Below, in pieces: positions 55,219 to 63,975 of a stretch of 64,000 nucleotides of DNA (positions within the stretch are counted from its first letter, which is position 1; the number at the start of each line of letters is the position of its first letter). Source of the stretch: Acidovorax sp. SUPP3334 (lineage in GTDB: Bacteria; Pseudomonadota; Gammaproteobacteria; Burkholderiales; Burkholderiaceae_C). The position numbers and the translations under genes are program-made. The notes under the pieces were generated by a model. It was not told the DNA's origin. It saw nothing but the letters and a program-made list of their open reading frames with translations, and made no database searches. The DNA is taken from the NCBI RefSeq assembly GCF_030159055.1, contig NZ_BQXQ01000022.1, forward strand, positions 25,088 to 89,087. The letters are read 5' to 3'.

Positions 55219-56193
55219 TCACCAGTGCCTGTGCTCGCTCAGTTCGGCAAACAGGTTGCTATAAATTTGATAGCGATTGGCGCTGATGGAACCTGCGCCA
55301 GAGCGCGATTCGCCTTGCAGCCCGTCCACCTGCGCCATCACGGCGCAGCCAGGCTCGTGCAGATGGGTGCAGTTGTAGAACTTGCAGTCCTGGGCGAATA
55401 AACCAATGTCGGGCATGTAGCGCGGCAGATCGGCCGGGCCGATATGGTGCAAGCCAAATTCCTGAAAGCCTGGCGAGTCGATCAGTGCGGTGTGCCGCTC
55501 TTCGTCGACCCAGTACCAGGTCGTCGTGGTCGTGGTGTGCTTGCCGGAGTTGAGCGCTTGCGAAATCTCGCCCGTGAGCGCGGTCGCGCCTGGGACCAGA
55601 AGGTTGATCAGCGTGCTCTTTCCCGCGCCCGAGGGACCCAAAACCAGAGTGGTTTTACCAGCCAGGCGCTCCATCAGCGCTGTCTTGTCCACTTCGCCCG
55701 ATTCGGACAGCGACAGCGGCATCACGCCATAGTGATGTCCGTCCGCTTTGCTGCCGCCCATGTGGCGATAGGGCATCAGGCGTTCCCATGCCCGCGCAAA
55801 GGGCTCGATCAGATCGCTTTTGTTCAACGCAATGATGGGCGTGATTTGCTCGGCTTCCGCTGCGATGAGTGCGCGAGCGAGCTGGCTTTCCGAAAACACC
55901 GGCTCGGCAGCGATCAGGATCAGCACTTGGTCGAGATTGGCGGCAAAGGATTTGGTCCGTATTTCGTCCTGCCGGTAAAACAGGTTCCGCCGTTCCTTGA
56001 CCTTCTCGATGGTGCCCTCATCGCCCTGGCCGGGCGGCGCTGCCTGCCAAAGAACATGATCTCCCACCACGGCCTGGCTTTTCTTGCCTCGGGGGTGGCA
56101 GATGCGGCGCTGGCCGTCGGGAGACTCGACCAGGCAGTGCCGGCCATGGCTGGCGACCACCAAACCGTCGAACAAGGCGCTGCGCTCAGCCAT
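55219..56193 (-). CDS. rsgA: Ribosome small-subunit GTPase RsgA
   Basis: 324-aa circularly permuted GTPase for late 30S maturation. OB-fold N-terminus, G4 NKSD (124-127), G1 GPSGAGKST (186-194), G3 DSPG (239-242) and a zinc site formed by Cys270, Cys275, His277 and Cys283. The permuted order G4-G1-G3 is diagnostic. Codons for about residues 293-313 (SRSGAGSISANRYQIYS) are a copy of the interspersed repeat, in frame, in the C-terminal helix. Third gene of M48-phhB-rsgA. Confidence 0.97.
   Translation of the reverse strand: MAERSALFDGLVVASHGRHCLVESPDGQRRICHPRGKKSQAVVGDHVLWQAAPPGQGDEGTIEKVKERRNLFYRQDEIRTKSFAANLDQVLILIAAEPVFSESQLARALIAAEAEQITPIIALNKSDLIEPFARAWERLMPYRHMGGSKADGHHYGVMPLSLSESGEVDKTALMERLAGKTTLVLGPSGAGKSTLINLLVPGATALTGEISQALNSGKHTTTTTTWYWVDEERHTALIDSPGFQEFGLHHIGPADLPRYMPDIGLFAQDCKFYNCTHLHEPGCAVMAQVDGLQGESRSGAGSISANRYQIYSNLFAELSEHRHW
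55257..55315 (+). repeat. Interspersed repeat, copy 7 (inside rsgA)
   Basis: TGCTAT at 55257, TAGC at 55271, TGCGCCAGAGCGC at 55294, then GATTCGCC. Spacing of 14 and 37 bases equals the other copies. Lies near the 3' end of the minus-strand rsgA gene. Confidence 0.78.
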
Positions 56194-56211
56194 GGCGGGC
56201 TCGGGAAGCGA

Positions 56212-56550
56212 TCATGCGGCCAGCAAGGCGTCGAAGTGCGATGCACACTCGAGGTCAGTCGCCGAGATGCCATTCACATCGTGCGTGTTCAAGCGAACGA
56301 CGCAGCGGTTGTAGTGCACAGACAGGTCGGGGTGATGGTCCTGGGCATTCGCAATGAAAGCCACAGCGTTCACGAACGAGATCGTCTCGTAGTAGTTGGA
56401 GAAGCGGTAAGTCTTTTCGACGGCCACGTCGGCGCCATCGCCAGTCAATTTCCAGCCTTCCAGATCAGCCAGTTTCGCGACGATTTCAGTGGCCGTCAGT
56501 GCACGTCGTGTTTGCGTGGACCAGTCTTTTTTGGGAAGCATTGAAGTCAT
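56212..56550 (-). CDS. phhB: 4a-hydroxytetrahydrobiopterin dehydratase
   Basis: 112-aa pterin-4a-carbinolamine dehydratase, which recycles the pterin cofactor of phenylalanine hydroxylase. Family core LEGWKLTGDGADVAVEKTYR, FVNAVAFIANAQDHHPDLSV with the paired catalytic His, then NRCVVRLNTHDVNGIS. The start ATG at 56550 overlaps the M48 stop (ATGA). No phhA is adjacent; it may recycle pterin for a distant hydroxylase. Confidence 0.94.
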   Translation of the reverse strand: MTSMLPKKDWSTQTRRALTATEIVAKLADLEGWKLTGDGADVAVEKTYRFSNYYETISFVNAVAFIANAQDHHPDLSVHYNRCVVRLNTHDVNGISATDLECASHFDALLAA

Positions 56551-57866
56551 GGTGTTGGAACTGGGTTGGGCATGCGTGCCAGCCGTTCGGTGGCGGGCGG
56601 ATGCGAGTAGTAGAACCTCACGTACACCGGGTCGGGCGTGAGGGTGGAGGCATTGTCTTCATACAGCTTGAGCAGGGCGGAGGCGAGGTCGCTGCCGTTG
56701 GTTTGCCCCACTGCGTAGGCATCTGCCTCGAACTCATGGCGACGCGACAGTTGTGCGAACAACGGGGAGATGAAAAACGTAAACACCGGCACTGCGAGAA
56801 GGAAGAGCAGCAGTGCCAATGCATCGTTGGGAGCAGAGCCTGCGATGCCTTCAAGCGACAGATTGGGCAGCACGCCCAGGCCTGTATAGAACCAGCCTTG
56901 TGTGGAAAGCCAGCCCAGCAGCGCAAAGCCTGCCAGGCTCAGCGCGAAGAGGCTCACGATGCGCTTGACGATATGGCGGTGCTTGAAATGGCCCAGTTCA
57001 TGGGCCAGCACAGCTTCGACCTCGCCAGGAGACAGTTGCCGCAGCAAGGTGTCGTAGAAAACCACCCGTTTGGCCGCACCGAAGCCCGTGAAATAGGCGT
57101 TGGCATGCCCACTGCGGCGGCTGCCATCCATCACGAAAAGCCCTTTGGCGGCGAAGCCGCAGCGCTGCATGAGGGCCGTGACGCGGGCCTTGAGGGACTC
57201 GTCTTCGAGCGGTTGAAATTTGTTGAATAGCGGCGCGATAAAAACCGGGTACACCACCATGAGCAACAGGTTGAAGCCCATCCACGCTCCCCAAGCCCAG
57301 AGCCACCACAGCGGGCCAGCGGCGCCCATCAGCCATAGGATCATCGCCGCGATCGGCAGGCCAATGAGCGCACCCATGAGCGTGGATTTGGCGAGATCTG
57401 CAAGCCATAGGCGGGGAGTCATCTTGTTGAAACCAAACCGCTGCTCGATCACAAAGGTTTGGTAGAGCGCGGCAGGCAGATCGATCAATCCGCTGATGGC
57501 CGCAAACACGGCCAGTAGCGCGAGTTGCTGGAGCATTCCTCCGCCCAGGGCGGTCAACAGTCGCTGGTTCAATGCATCCAGGCCACCCAGCAAAGTCCAT
57601 CCCAGCAGCACGGCAGCACCCAGCGCCATTTCCAGCAAACCGAAACGTGCTTTGGTGATGGTGTAGTCAGCGGCTTTCTGGTGCGCGGCGAGCGAAATGC
57701 GGTGCGCAAAAGCGGCGGGCACCGCATCGCGATGCCGTGCCACATGGCGAATCTGGCGCGATGCCAGCCAGAACCGCAGTGCGAGCCCGACCACCAAGAA
57801 TGCTGCGAAGAGCAGCGTGAGCAGAGTCGAGGGCGTCAGCAGCGAGGGTGGGGCAGGAATGGGCAT
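56547..57866 (-). CDS. M48 family (Ste24-like) membrane metallopeptidase
   Basis: 439-aa zinc metallopeptidase of the CAAX-protease-1/Ste24 family. Several hydrophobic segments; the zinc motif HELGH is at 289-293, with the third ligand in the region [34 protein letters not shown] is a family signature. The start at 57866 follows an in-frame frame that runs to 57944 through the orn promoter. Probable role is membrane-protein quality control; true prenyl substrates are not expected in bacteria. Divergent from orn by 37 bp. Confidence 0.94.
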   Translation of the reverse strand: MPIPAPPSLLTPSTLLTLLFAAFLVVGLALRFWLASRQIRHVARHRDAVPAAFAHRISLAAHQKAADYTITKARFGLLEMALGAAVLLGWTLLGGLDALNQRLLTALGGGMLQQLALLAVFAAISGLIDLPAALYQTFVIEQRFGFNKMTPRLWLADLAKSTLMGALIGLPIAAMILWLMGAAGPLWWLWAWGAWMGFNLLLMVVYPVFIAPLFNKFQPLEDESLKARVTALMQRCGFAAKGLFVMDGSRRSGHANAYFTGFGAAKRVVFYDTLLRQLSPGEVEAVLAHELGHFKHRHIVKRIVSLFALSLAGFALLGWLSTQGWFYTGLGVLPNLSLEGIAGSAPNDALALLLFLLAVPVFTFFISPLFAQLSRRHEFEADAYAVGQTNGSDLASALLKLYEDNASTLTPDPVYVRFYYSHPPATERLARMPNPVPTP

Positions 57867-57903
57867 GTGCGGCGAGTTTAGGCCATCAGCGACAATGCCG
57901 GCC

Positions 57904-58482
57904 ATGTCCGATATCGCCAACCCCACTGTGCCTGTGCTGCCCAAATCCGACCAGAATCTTGTCTGGCTTGACTGTGAAATGACCGGACTGAATCCGGAAA
58001 CCGACCGGCTCCTGGAAATTGCTGTCGTGGTGACAGGGCCAGGCCTTTCTCCAAGGGTCGAAGGCCCGGTGTTTGCGCTGCATCAGTCGGATGCCTTGCT
58101 GAACGGTATGGATGCCTGGAACAAAGGAACGCATGGCCGCAGCGGCTTGATCGAGAAGGTCCGCGCATCGACCGTGACCGAGGCCGAGGCCGAGCAGGAA
58201 ATCATCCAGTTCCTCTCGCGATACGTGCCCAAGGGCACCGCGCCGATGTGTGGCAACAGCATCGGGCAGGACCGCCGCTTTCTCGTGAAATACATGCCGA
58301 AGCTGGAAGCGTTTTTCCACTACCGAAATCTGGATGTCAGCACTCTGAAGGAACTGGCGAAGCGCTGGAAGCCTGAGGCATACACCACCTTTAAAAAAGC
58401 GCAGCGGCACACCGCACTGGCCGACGTGCATGAATCCATCGACGAATTGGCCCATTACCGCACCCATCTGCTGGCGCTTTGA
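57904..58482 (+). CDS. orn: Oligoribonuclease
   Basis: 192-aa DEDDh 3'-5' exonuclease that degrades 2-5 nt RNAs and pGpG, the last step of c-di-GMP breakdown. [20 protein letters not shown] with Asp and Glu of motif [21 protein letters not shown] with motif II Asp, and [20 protein letters not shown] with the DEDDh His and Asp. Relevant to the two GGDEF proteins in this window. Full length. Confidence 0.97.
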   Translation: MSDIANPTVPVLPKSDQNLVWLDCEMTGLNPETDRLLEIAVVVTGPGLSPRVEGPVFALHQSDALLNGMDAWNKGTHGRSGLIEKVRASTVTEAEAEQEIIQFLSRYVPKGTAPMCGNSIGQDRRFLVKYMPKLEAFFHYRNLDVSTLKELAKRWKPEAYTTFKKAQRHTALADVHESIDELAHYRTHLLAL

Positions 58483-58510
58483 TTCTTAGCGCTGGAATCA
58501 ACGGAATGCA

Positions 58511-58566
58511 TTGCGGGAAAACCCCAGCCATGCAATAATCGCTGGCTGCGCGGAAATCTCGCGCAG
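58511..58566 (+). promoter_or_regulatory. Promoter and leader hairpin of the DEAD-box gene
   Basis: TTGCGG (58511-58516), 17 bases, AATAAT (58534-58539) form a plausible promoter. Just downstream CTGCGCG (58546-58552) / CGCGCAG (58560-58566) is a perfect 7-bp hairpin at the start of the mRNA. The leader would be about 200 bases, long for this genome and reminiscent of cold-inducible helicase mRNAs. Confidence 0.55.
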
Positions 58567-58748
58567 TTTGTGCATCTCCCTTCACACACTGGGTCTGCGG
58601 CCTGCTGAATGCTTCAGTTTGGATCCCGCGCTAATGCCCACCTGCCCAGCAACATGCTGGTGCTGGTTTCGTTTGATGGTTGATGTTTTTTAACCATTGA
58701 CGAAGCCACCGCGTGCTACGCCCGCGGACGTTTTCGTGTGAGAAAAAT

Positions 58749-60683
58749 ATGACCGACACTTTTCAAGTGCAGGGCGAATTCGCGCCTGCTGAATCTTCCA
58801 TGGCCGTTGAAACGCTGGAATCCGCAGCGATCGAGACTGGCGAATCCATTCAAACCGCTGAATCCGGCGAAGCCGTTCTGGTTGCCGAAGACGCAGCGCC
58901 GGCCCTGCCCAACGGCTTCGTTCGCCTGGGTCTGGCACCCGAGCTGGTGCAGGCCGTGGCCGATCTGGGCTATACCCAGCCTACCAGCGTTCAAGAGCGT
59001 GCCATTCCTCTGGCCATGGGCTCGGGCGATGAGTCCAGCCAGTTCATTGATTTGATGGTTTCCAGCCAGACCGGCAGCGGCAAGACCGCCGCGTTCCTGC
59101 TGCCTGTGCTGCACACGCTGATCCGCCAACAGGCAGAAGCCGAAGCCGCAGCCCGCGACGAGTACGACCTTGCCGCTGCTGAAGCGGTGGCCCGCGGCGA
59201 ACCGGCTCCCAAGCGCAATAAGCGCAAAGACCCTACCAATCCTCGCAACTTCAAGGCTGCAGCACCCGGCGCTCTGATCGTGTGCCCCACCCGCGAACTG
59301 GCCCAGCAAGTGGCTCACGACGCCATCGAACTGGTGAAGCATTGCCGTGGCCTGCGTGTCGCCAATGTGGTGGGTGGCATTCCTTACCAGCTCCAGATCG
59401 CCAAGCTGCAGAACGCCAACCTCGTGGTGGCCACGCCAGGCCGACTGCTTGACCTGCAGCGTTCGATGCAGATCAAGCTCGATCAAGTGCAGTTCCTGGT
59501 GGTGGACGAAGCCGATCGCATGCTCGACCTCGGTTTCTCCGATGACCTGGCCGAGTTGAACCAACTGACCGCACAGCGCCAGCAGACCATGATGTTCAGT
59601 GCCACATTCGCACCGCGCATTCAGCAACTGGCCATGCGTGTCATGCACGATAACGGCGCTTCGGTGAAGAAGATCCAGATCGACTCGCCACAAGAAAAGC
59701 ATGCCAACATCAAGCAGGTGCTGTTCTGGGCGGACAACGCCCAGCACAAGCGCAAGCTGCTGGATCACTGGCTGCGTGACACCACGATCAACCAGGCGAT
59801 CGTTTTTGCCAGCACGCAAGTGGAATGCGACGGCCTCGCCAACGATCTGCAGCAAGAAGGCTTTTCTGCCGTCGCGTTGCACGGTGCTCTGAGCCAGGGC
59901 CTGCGCAATCGCCGTCTGATGGCGCTGCGCAGCGGCCAGGTGCAGGTGTTGGTGGCCACTGATGTGGCTGCCCGCGGCATCGATGTGCCCACTATCACCC
60001 ACGTCTTCAACTACGGCCTGCCGATGAAGGCTGAGGATTACACCCACCGCATTGGTCGTACCGGCCGTGCAGGTCGTGATGGCCTGGCGGTGACGTTCGC
60101 CGAGTTCCGCGATCGCCGCAAGATTTTCGACATCGAAGGCTACAGCAAGCAGCAGTTCAAGTCGGAAGTGGTTCCTGGCCTGGAGCCGCAACAACGTGCA
60201 TCGCAGGCGCGGCCTGAATTCGGTGGCCGTGGCCGCCAGGGTGGCTACGAGAACCGTGGTGATGGGTTCTCGCGCGATCGCAAGCCAGCAGGCGCAGGCC
60301 GTGGTGGTTTCGGTGGCGGTTTCGCCGGCAACGACCGCAGCGGCTTCGGTGGACGCGGTGCTCCCGCTCCCCGCGCTGCTGGTGGCGGTTACCAAGGTGC
60401 CGGCGGCCATGGAGCTCCGCGTGATGAGCAGCGTGGCTTTGGCAGCAATGGCCCCCGTCGTGACGGCGACAGCTATGGCCGCAAGCCAGGCTTTGGCGAA
60501 CCTGCCCGTGGCAATGGCTTCGGTGGCGGTCGCAACGAAGGCGGTGGCGCTCCCCGTGGCGACTTTGCACCCCGTGGCGACTTTGCACCTCGCAAGCCTG
60601 CATTCGCCAAGCCCGGCGCTGGCGGTGGCAAGCCGTTCGTGCCCCACGATGCACGCAAGCGCCCAGCACGTCCTGCACGCTGA
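58749..60683 (+). CDS. DEAD-box RNA helicase with Gly/Arg-rich tail
   Basis: 644-aa ATP-dependent RNA helicase. Q motif around FVRLGLAPELVQAVADLGY, motif I SQTGSGKT, Ia PTRELAQQ, II DEAD, III SAT, V TDVAARGID, VI HRIGRTGRAGRDG. Between motifs I and Ia is an extra charged insertion of about 50 residues (AEAEAAARDEYDLAAAEAVA, then KRNKRKDPTNPRN). The tail from about 480 is repetitive Gly/Arg/Phe (GGRGRQGGY, GAPRGDFAPRGDFAPRKP), an RNA-binding low-complexity region. RhlE/CsdA-like; the exact subfamily is not assigned. A terminator follows. Confidence 0.93.
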   Translation: MTDTFQVQGEFAPAESSMAVETLESAAIETGESIQTAESGEAVLVAEDAAPALPNGFVRLGLAPELVQAVADLGYTQPTSVQERAIPLAMGSGDESSQFIDLMVSSQTGSGKTAAFLLPVLHTLIRQQAEAEAAARDEYDLAAAEAVARGEPAPKRNKRKDPTNPRNFKAAAPGALIVCPTRELAQQVAHDAIELVKHCRGLRVANVVGGIPYQLQIAKLQNANLVVATPGRLLDLQRSMQIKLDQVQFLVVDEADRMLDLGFSDDLAELNQLTAQRQQTMMFSATFAPRIQQLAMRVMHDNGASVKKIQIDSPQEKHANIKQVLFWADNAQHKRKLLDHWLRDTTINQAIVFASTQVECDGLANDLQQEGFSAVALHGALSQGLRNRRLMALRSGQVQVLVATDVAARGIDVPTITHVFNYGLPMKAEDYTHRIGRTGRAGRDGLAVTFAEFRDRRKIFDIEGYSKQQFKSEVVPGLEPQQRASQARPEFGGRGRQGGYENRGDGFSRDRKPAGAGRGGFGGGFAGNDRSGFGGRGAPAPRAAGGGYQGAGGHGAPRDEQRGFGSNGPRRDGDSYGRKPGFGEPARGNGFGGGRNEGGGAPRGDFAPRGDFAPRKPAFAKPGAGGGKPFVPHDARKRPARPAR

Positions 60684-60711
60684 TCTGATCGCCCGCTGCG
60701 GCTGACATGAA

Positions 60712-60739
60712 AGCCAACCCTTGCGGGTTGGCTTTTTTT
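60712..60739 (+). terminator. Terminator after DEAD-box helicase
   Basis: AGCCAACCC (60712-60720), loop TTGC, GGGTTGGCT (60725-60733), T7. Perfect 9-bp stem. Confidence 0.95.
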
Positions 60740-60815
60740 GTTGGCGGGCCCGCAGTATGGAAAAAGGACTGGCGGCGCGTGCCTGACAATCACCGGCTCG
60801 GATTGGAGGTTTCAC

Positions 60816-62282
60816 ATGCCGTCTTCTTTGTCCTCGGGTGCCGATTTCGAGCATATGTTCGACATCGCTCCCGTCTCGCTCTGGCTGGAGGACTACAGCG
60901 CACTCAAGCAATTGTTTGACCAATGGCGCGGCGAGGGTGTGCAGGACATCACAGAGCATGTTCGGCAGAACCCGTCGTGCCTGCGGCAGTACGGCGAGTC
61001 TCTGAAGATACTCAAAGTGAACCAGCGCACGCTGAACCTCTTCGCTGCGCCGGACCAGGCCACGCTGGAGGCTTCGCTCGGTCAGGTGTTCCGCGACGAT
61101 ATGCACGAGCAGGCATTGCCTGAAATGCAGCAACTGTGGTCCGGCGCCACGGAGTTTTCCAACCAGGCGGTGAACTACGCGCTCAATGGCCGGCGGCTCG
61201 ACGTGCAACTGCGGGGGCGCATCCTTCCCGGGCATGAGCATGATTGGAGCCGTGTTCTCGTGTCTTTGGAAGACAACACCGAACAGCTCCAAGCCCGTCA
61301 TGCGCTGCAAGAGAGCGAGCTTTATGCACGCGGCCTCTTCGAAAATTCACCGGTGTCGCTCTGGGTCGAGGACTTCAGCGCTGTCAAGCGGCTGCTGGAC
61401 GAGGTGAGGTCTCAGGGCATTCGCGATTTCAAGACCTTCCTGAAAGTCCATCCTGAATTCGTGGTGCGGTGCATGCATGAGATCCGGGTGATCGATGTCA
61501 ATCGGGAAACCCTGTCGATGTTCGGGGCCGACTCCAAGGAAATGCTGCTGCACCACATCGGCAAGGTGTTCCGCGGCGAAATGCAGGAGTCCTTTGCGGA
61601 GCAGCTGCTGGACCTTTGGGACGGAAGGCTCTTGCAGCAGCGCGAAGTGGTGAACTACTCCCTTTCCGGTGAGGCGGTGAATATTCACATGCAGTTCGCC
61701 ATCCTGGCTGAGCATGCCCACGACTGGGGCGTGGTCCTGCTGTCGCTTGTGGACATCACCGCGCGCAAGAAAGCCGAGGCTTATCTGGAATATCTGGGCA
61801 AGCACGATGTGCTCACCCAGCTTCGCAACCGAGCGTTTTATGTCGAGGAGTTGAACCGGCTCACGCGTAAAGGCCCGTGGCCCGTTGCCGTTCTGGTGAT
61901 CGACATGAATGGGCTGAAGGCCATCAATGACGATGAAGGCCACGCGGCCGGCGACGCCATGTTGCGCCGTGTCGGCGAAGTGTTGGCCAAAGCCGTCGAT
62001 GCACCCGCTTGTGCGGCACGCATCGGTGGCGACGAGTTCACGGTACTGATGCCTGCCACCGATGAGCGTGGGGCCCATTCGCTCATGGAGCGCATCAACT
62101 CACTGCTGGACCTGAACAATCAGTTCTACCCTGGCAGGCCGCTCAGCCTGTCCATGGGGGTTTCCAGTGCTGCCTCAGGGGATCAGTTGGAGGCAGCGGT
62201 GAACCGGGCGGACCAGGCCATGTATGCCGAAAAGATGCGCTACTACCAGGCGCGTGATACGGACTGCCGTCGCGGCGATTGA
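60816..62282 (+). CDS. Tandem PAS-like GGDEF diguanylate cyclase
   Basis: 488-aa cytoplasmic protein. Two tandem homologous sensor modules, residues 15-157 and 175-317, each begin with a PVSLW(L/V)ED(Y/F)SA block. They share VN(Q/R)(R/E)TL, GQ/GKVFR(D/G)(D/E)M, NYAL/SL and HDW. The C-terminal GGDEF domain has an intact GGDEF at 404-408. The I-site is absent: the four residues before the five-residue spacer are DAPA, not RxxD, so product inhibition is not expected. A perfect GGAGGT lies five bases before ATG 60816. The module duplication is striking; the ligand is unknown. Confidence 0.92.
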   Translation: MPSSLSSGADFEHMFDIAPVSLWLEDYSALKQLFDQWRGEGVQDITEHVRQNPSCLRQYGESLKILKVNQRTLNLFAAPDQATLEASLGQVFRDDMHEQALPEMQQLWSGATEFSNQAVNYALNGRRLDVQLRGRILPGHEHDWSRVLVSLEDNTEQLQARHALQESELYARGLFENSPVSLWVEDFSAVKRLLDEVRSQGIRDFKTFLKVHPEFVVRCMHEIRVIDVNRETLSMFGADSKEMLLHHIGKVFRGEMQESFAEQLLDLWDGRLLQQREVVNYSLSGEAVNIHMQFAILAEHAHDWGVVLLSLVDITARKKAEAYLEYLGKHDVLTQLRNRAFYVEELNRLTRKGPWPVAVLVIDMNGLKAINDDEGHAAGDAMLRRVGEVLAKAVDAPACAARIGGDEFTVLMPATDERGAHSLMERINSLLDLNNQFYPGRPLSLSMGVSSAASGDQLEAAVNRADQAMYAEKMRYYQARDTDCRRGD

Positions 62283-62310
62283 GCGAACTGCCGCGCAATG
62301 TGGCCAGCGC

Positions 62311-63543
62311 TCAGCCTGTGGTGGCGGTGCGGCCGACATCCGGCCAACGGTGGTGGAGATAGACCCAAGCCACAAGGCCCACGCACATCATTCCCAACGA
62401 GGCGCCCGCAAGCCACAGCGTCGAATGCATGACCAGGGGGGCGATCACGCCTGCCACGAGCCCGTTGGCCGTCGATCCCACGAAGGCCTGCAGTGAAGAC
62501 GCCATGCCCCTTCGTTCAGGATGCAGGTCGAGCACCAGCAGCGTGACCACCGGCACCATCAGTGCCCAGCCGAAGGCAAACACGGCAATCGGTATCAGTG
62601 CCCACGACACATGCGCGGTGAAGAGCCCGTTGGCCAGCAGGTTCACGATGGACATCGAAAACATGATCAAAAAACCGTGGCGGATCTGCTGCTTCGGAGC
62701 GATGCGCCCCGCCAGCCGCCCGCTGAGCCACGCGCCACCCATGATTCCGGAGATGGTGAGGATGAAGAACCAGAAGAAATGGGTCGGCGCGAGCCCCAGG
62801 TGATCCCCTAGAAAAGCCGGTGCAGCCAATACGTACAGGAACATGCCGTTGAAAGGCACGCCGCTGGCCAGGGCCAGAAGCAGAAAGCGGGGACTTGAAC
62901 CCAATTCCCAGTAGCCGCGCAACAGATGGCGCGCATTGAAGGGCTGGCGCTGGTCGGCATGCAGGGTTTCCGGCAGCAGGCGGTAGTTGGCGAGCCACAG
63001 CGCGCCGCCGATGCCCGTCAAGAACCAGAACACGCTGTGCCACCCGGCGTGCACGAACAACCACCCTCCGATGATGGGCGCGATGGCTGGCGCCACGCCG
63101 AAGTAGATGGTGACCTGGCTCATCACCTGTTGTGCCTGGGCCGGTGGGAACATGTCGCGGATGACAGCGCGAGACACCACGATGCCAGCGCCTGCGGAAA
63201 GCCCCTGTAACGCCCGAAAGACCACCAGTTGCCCAATGCTCTCTGAAAGCGCGCAACCCGCGGATGCCAGCGTGAAGATGGCAATGCCCCACAGCACCAC
63301 AGGCCTGCGGCCGAAACTGTCCGACAGTGCGCCGTGGAACAGCGTCATGAAGGCGAACCCGAACAGGTAAGCCGACAGCGTTTGCTGCATTTCCACCGGC
63401 GACGCGCCCAATGCTGCCGCGATGCCCGAGAACGCGGGGATGTAGGTGTCGATGGAAAAGGGCCCCAGCATGCCCAGCAGCGCCAGCAGGACGGCGAGGG
63501 CCCAGCGCGGTGCGCGCCAGATGTTGTGGGCTTCAGGATTCAT
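62311..63543 (-). CDS. Bcr/CflA family multidrug MFS exporter
   Basis: 410-aa, twelve transmembrane segments, drug:proton antiporter of the major facilitator superfamily. FSIDTYIPAFSGIAAALGAS (residues 29-48) matches the Bcr D-x-Y/MYLP-type motif of the DHA1 group. Motif A appears as GALSDSFGRRPVVLWG, and VFRALQGLSAGAGIVVSRAV is motif B. The start at 63543 agrees with the family; the frame extends upstream without homology. Natural substrate unknown. Divergent from the cobalamin-riboswitch transcript. Confidence 0.93.
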   Translation of the reverse strand: MNPEAHNIWRAPRWALAVLLALLGMLGPFSIDTYIPAFSGIAAALGASPVEMQQTLSAYLFGFAFMTLFHGALSDSFGRRPVVLWGIAIFTLASAGCALSESIGQLVVFRALQGLSAGAGIVVSRAVIRDMFPPAQAQQVMSQVTIYFGVAPAIAPIIGGWLFVHAGWHSVFWFLTGIGGALWLANYRLLPETLHADQRQPFNARHLLRGYWELGSSPRFLLLALASGVPFNGMFLYVLAAPAFLGDHLGLAPTHFFWFFILTISGIMGGAWLSGRLAGRIAPKQQIRHGFLIMFSMSIVNLLANGLFTAHVSWALIPIAVFAFGWALMVPVVTLLVLDLHPERRGMASSLQAFVGSTANGLVAGVIAPLVMHSTLWLAGASLGMMCVGLVAWVYLHHRWPDVGRTATTG

Positions 63544-63782
63544 GGAGTTTTCGTGGGATGGGCGGACGGACCGGCTGCGCTGCACTGTTCTGGAGCGGGA
63601 AAACGCATCTGCCGCCGTCAGGCACGTGCGCGCGATTATGGGCCAGCTCCCGCTGAAAAGGCGAGGTGCCGCCACTGTCGTGTCCGGTTGGGGACGCGCA
63701 GGCTGATCCCGGATAATCCGCCCAGAGGATTGCAGAGCACGACGCACAGCAGTTCTCCATGGTGAGAAGGTGCCCGCAGGCT

Positions 63783-63958
63783 GTAATGTCTGGGGGTTCA
63801 ACGGGAAGCAGGTGCGTGCATGCGTCGCTGGCGCTGCCACAAATCCTGCGCTGCCCCCGCAACGGTCAGCGGACTAGATGTGAAGTTTCAATAGGTTGTA
63901 TCCGGTGTTCATCCGGATTGGGTTTGAGAGACTGGAAGTCGCCAAACACCCAATCCGC
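63783..63958 (+). ncRNA. Cobalamin riboswitch
   Basis: Core elements in order: GGGAAGCAGGTGC (63803-63815 region), GCTGCCCCCGCAACGGTCAG (63850-63869), and the late GAGACTGGAAG with GCCAAACACCC. These match the adenosylcobalamin aptamer consensus. CGGATTGGGT (63914-63923) can pair perfectly with ACCCAATCCG (63948-63957), ending 18 bases before the ATG at 63976. This suggests control of translation initiation, since no T-run terminator follows. A possible promoter is TTGGGG (63688-63693)-N18-GATAAT (63712-63717). Confidence 0.9.
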
Positions 63959-63975
63959 TCAGGACACCCAACCAG

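Noticed and set aside
58716..61310. 864-codon frame opposite the DEAD-box and GGDEF genes
   Set aside because: Antisense shadow crossing a strong terminator and two well-supported genes.
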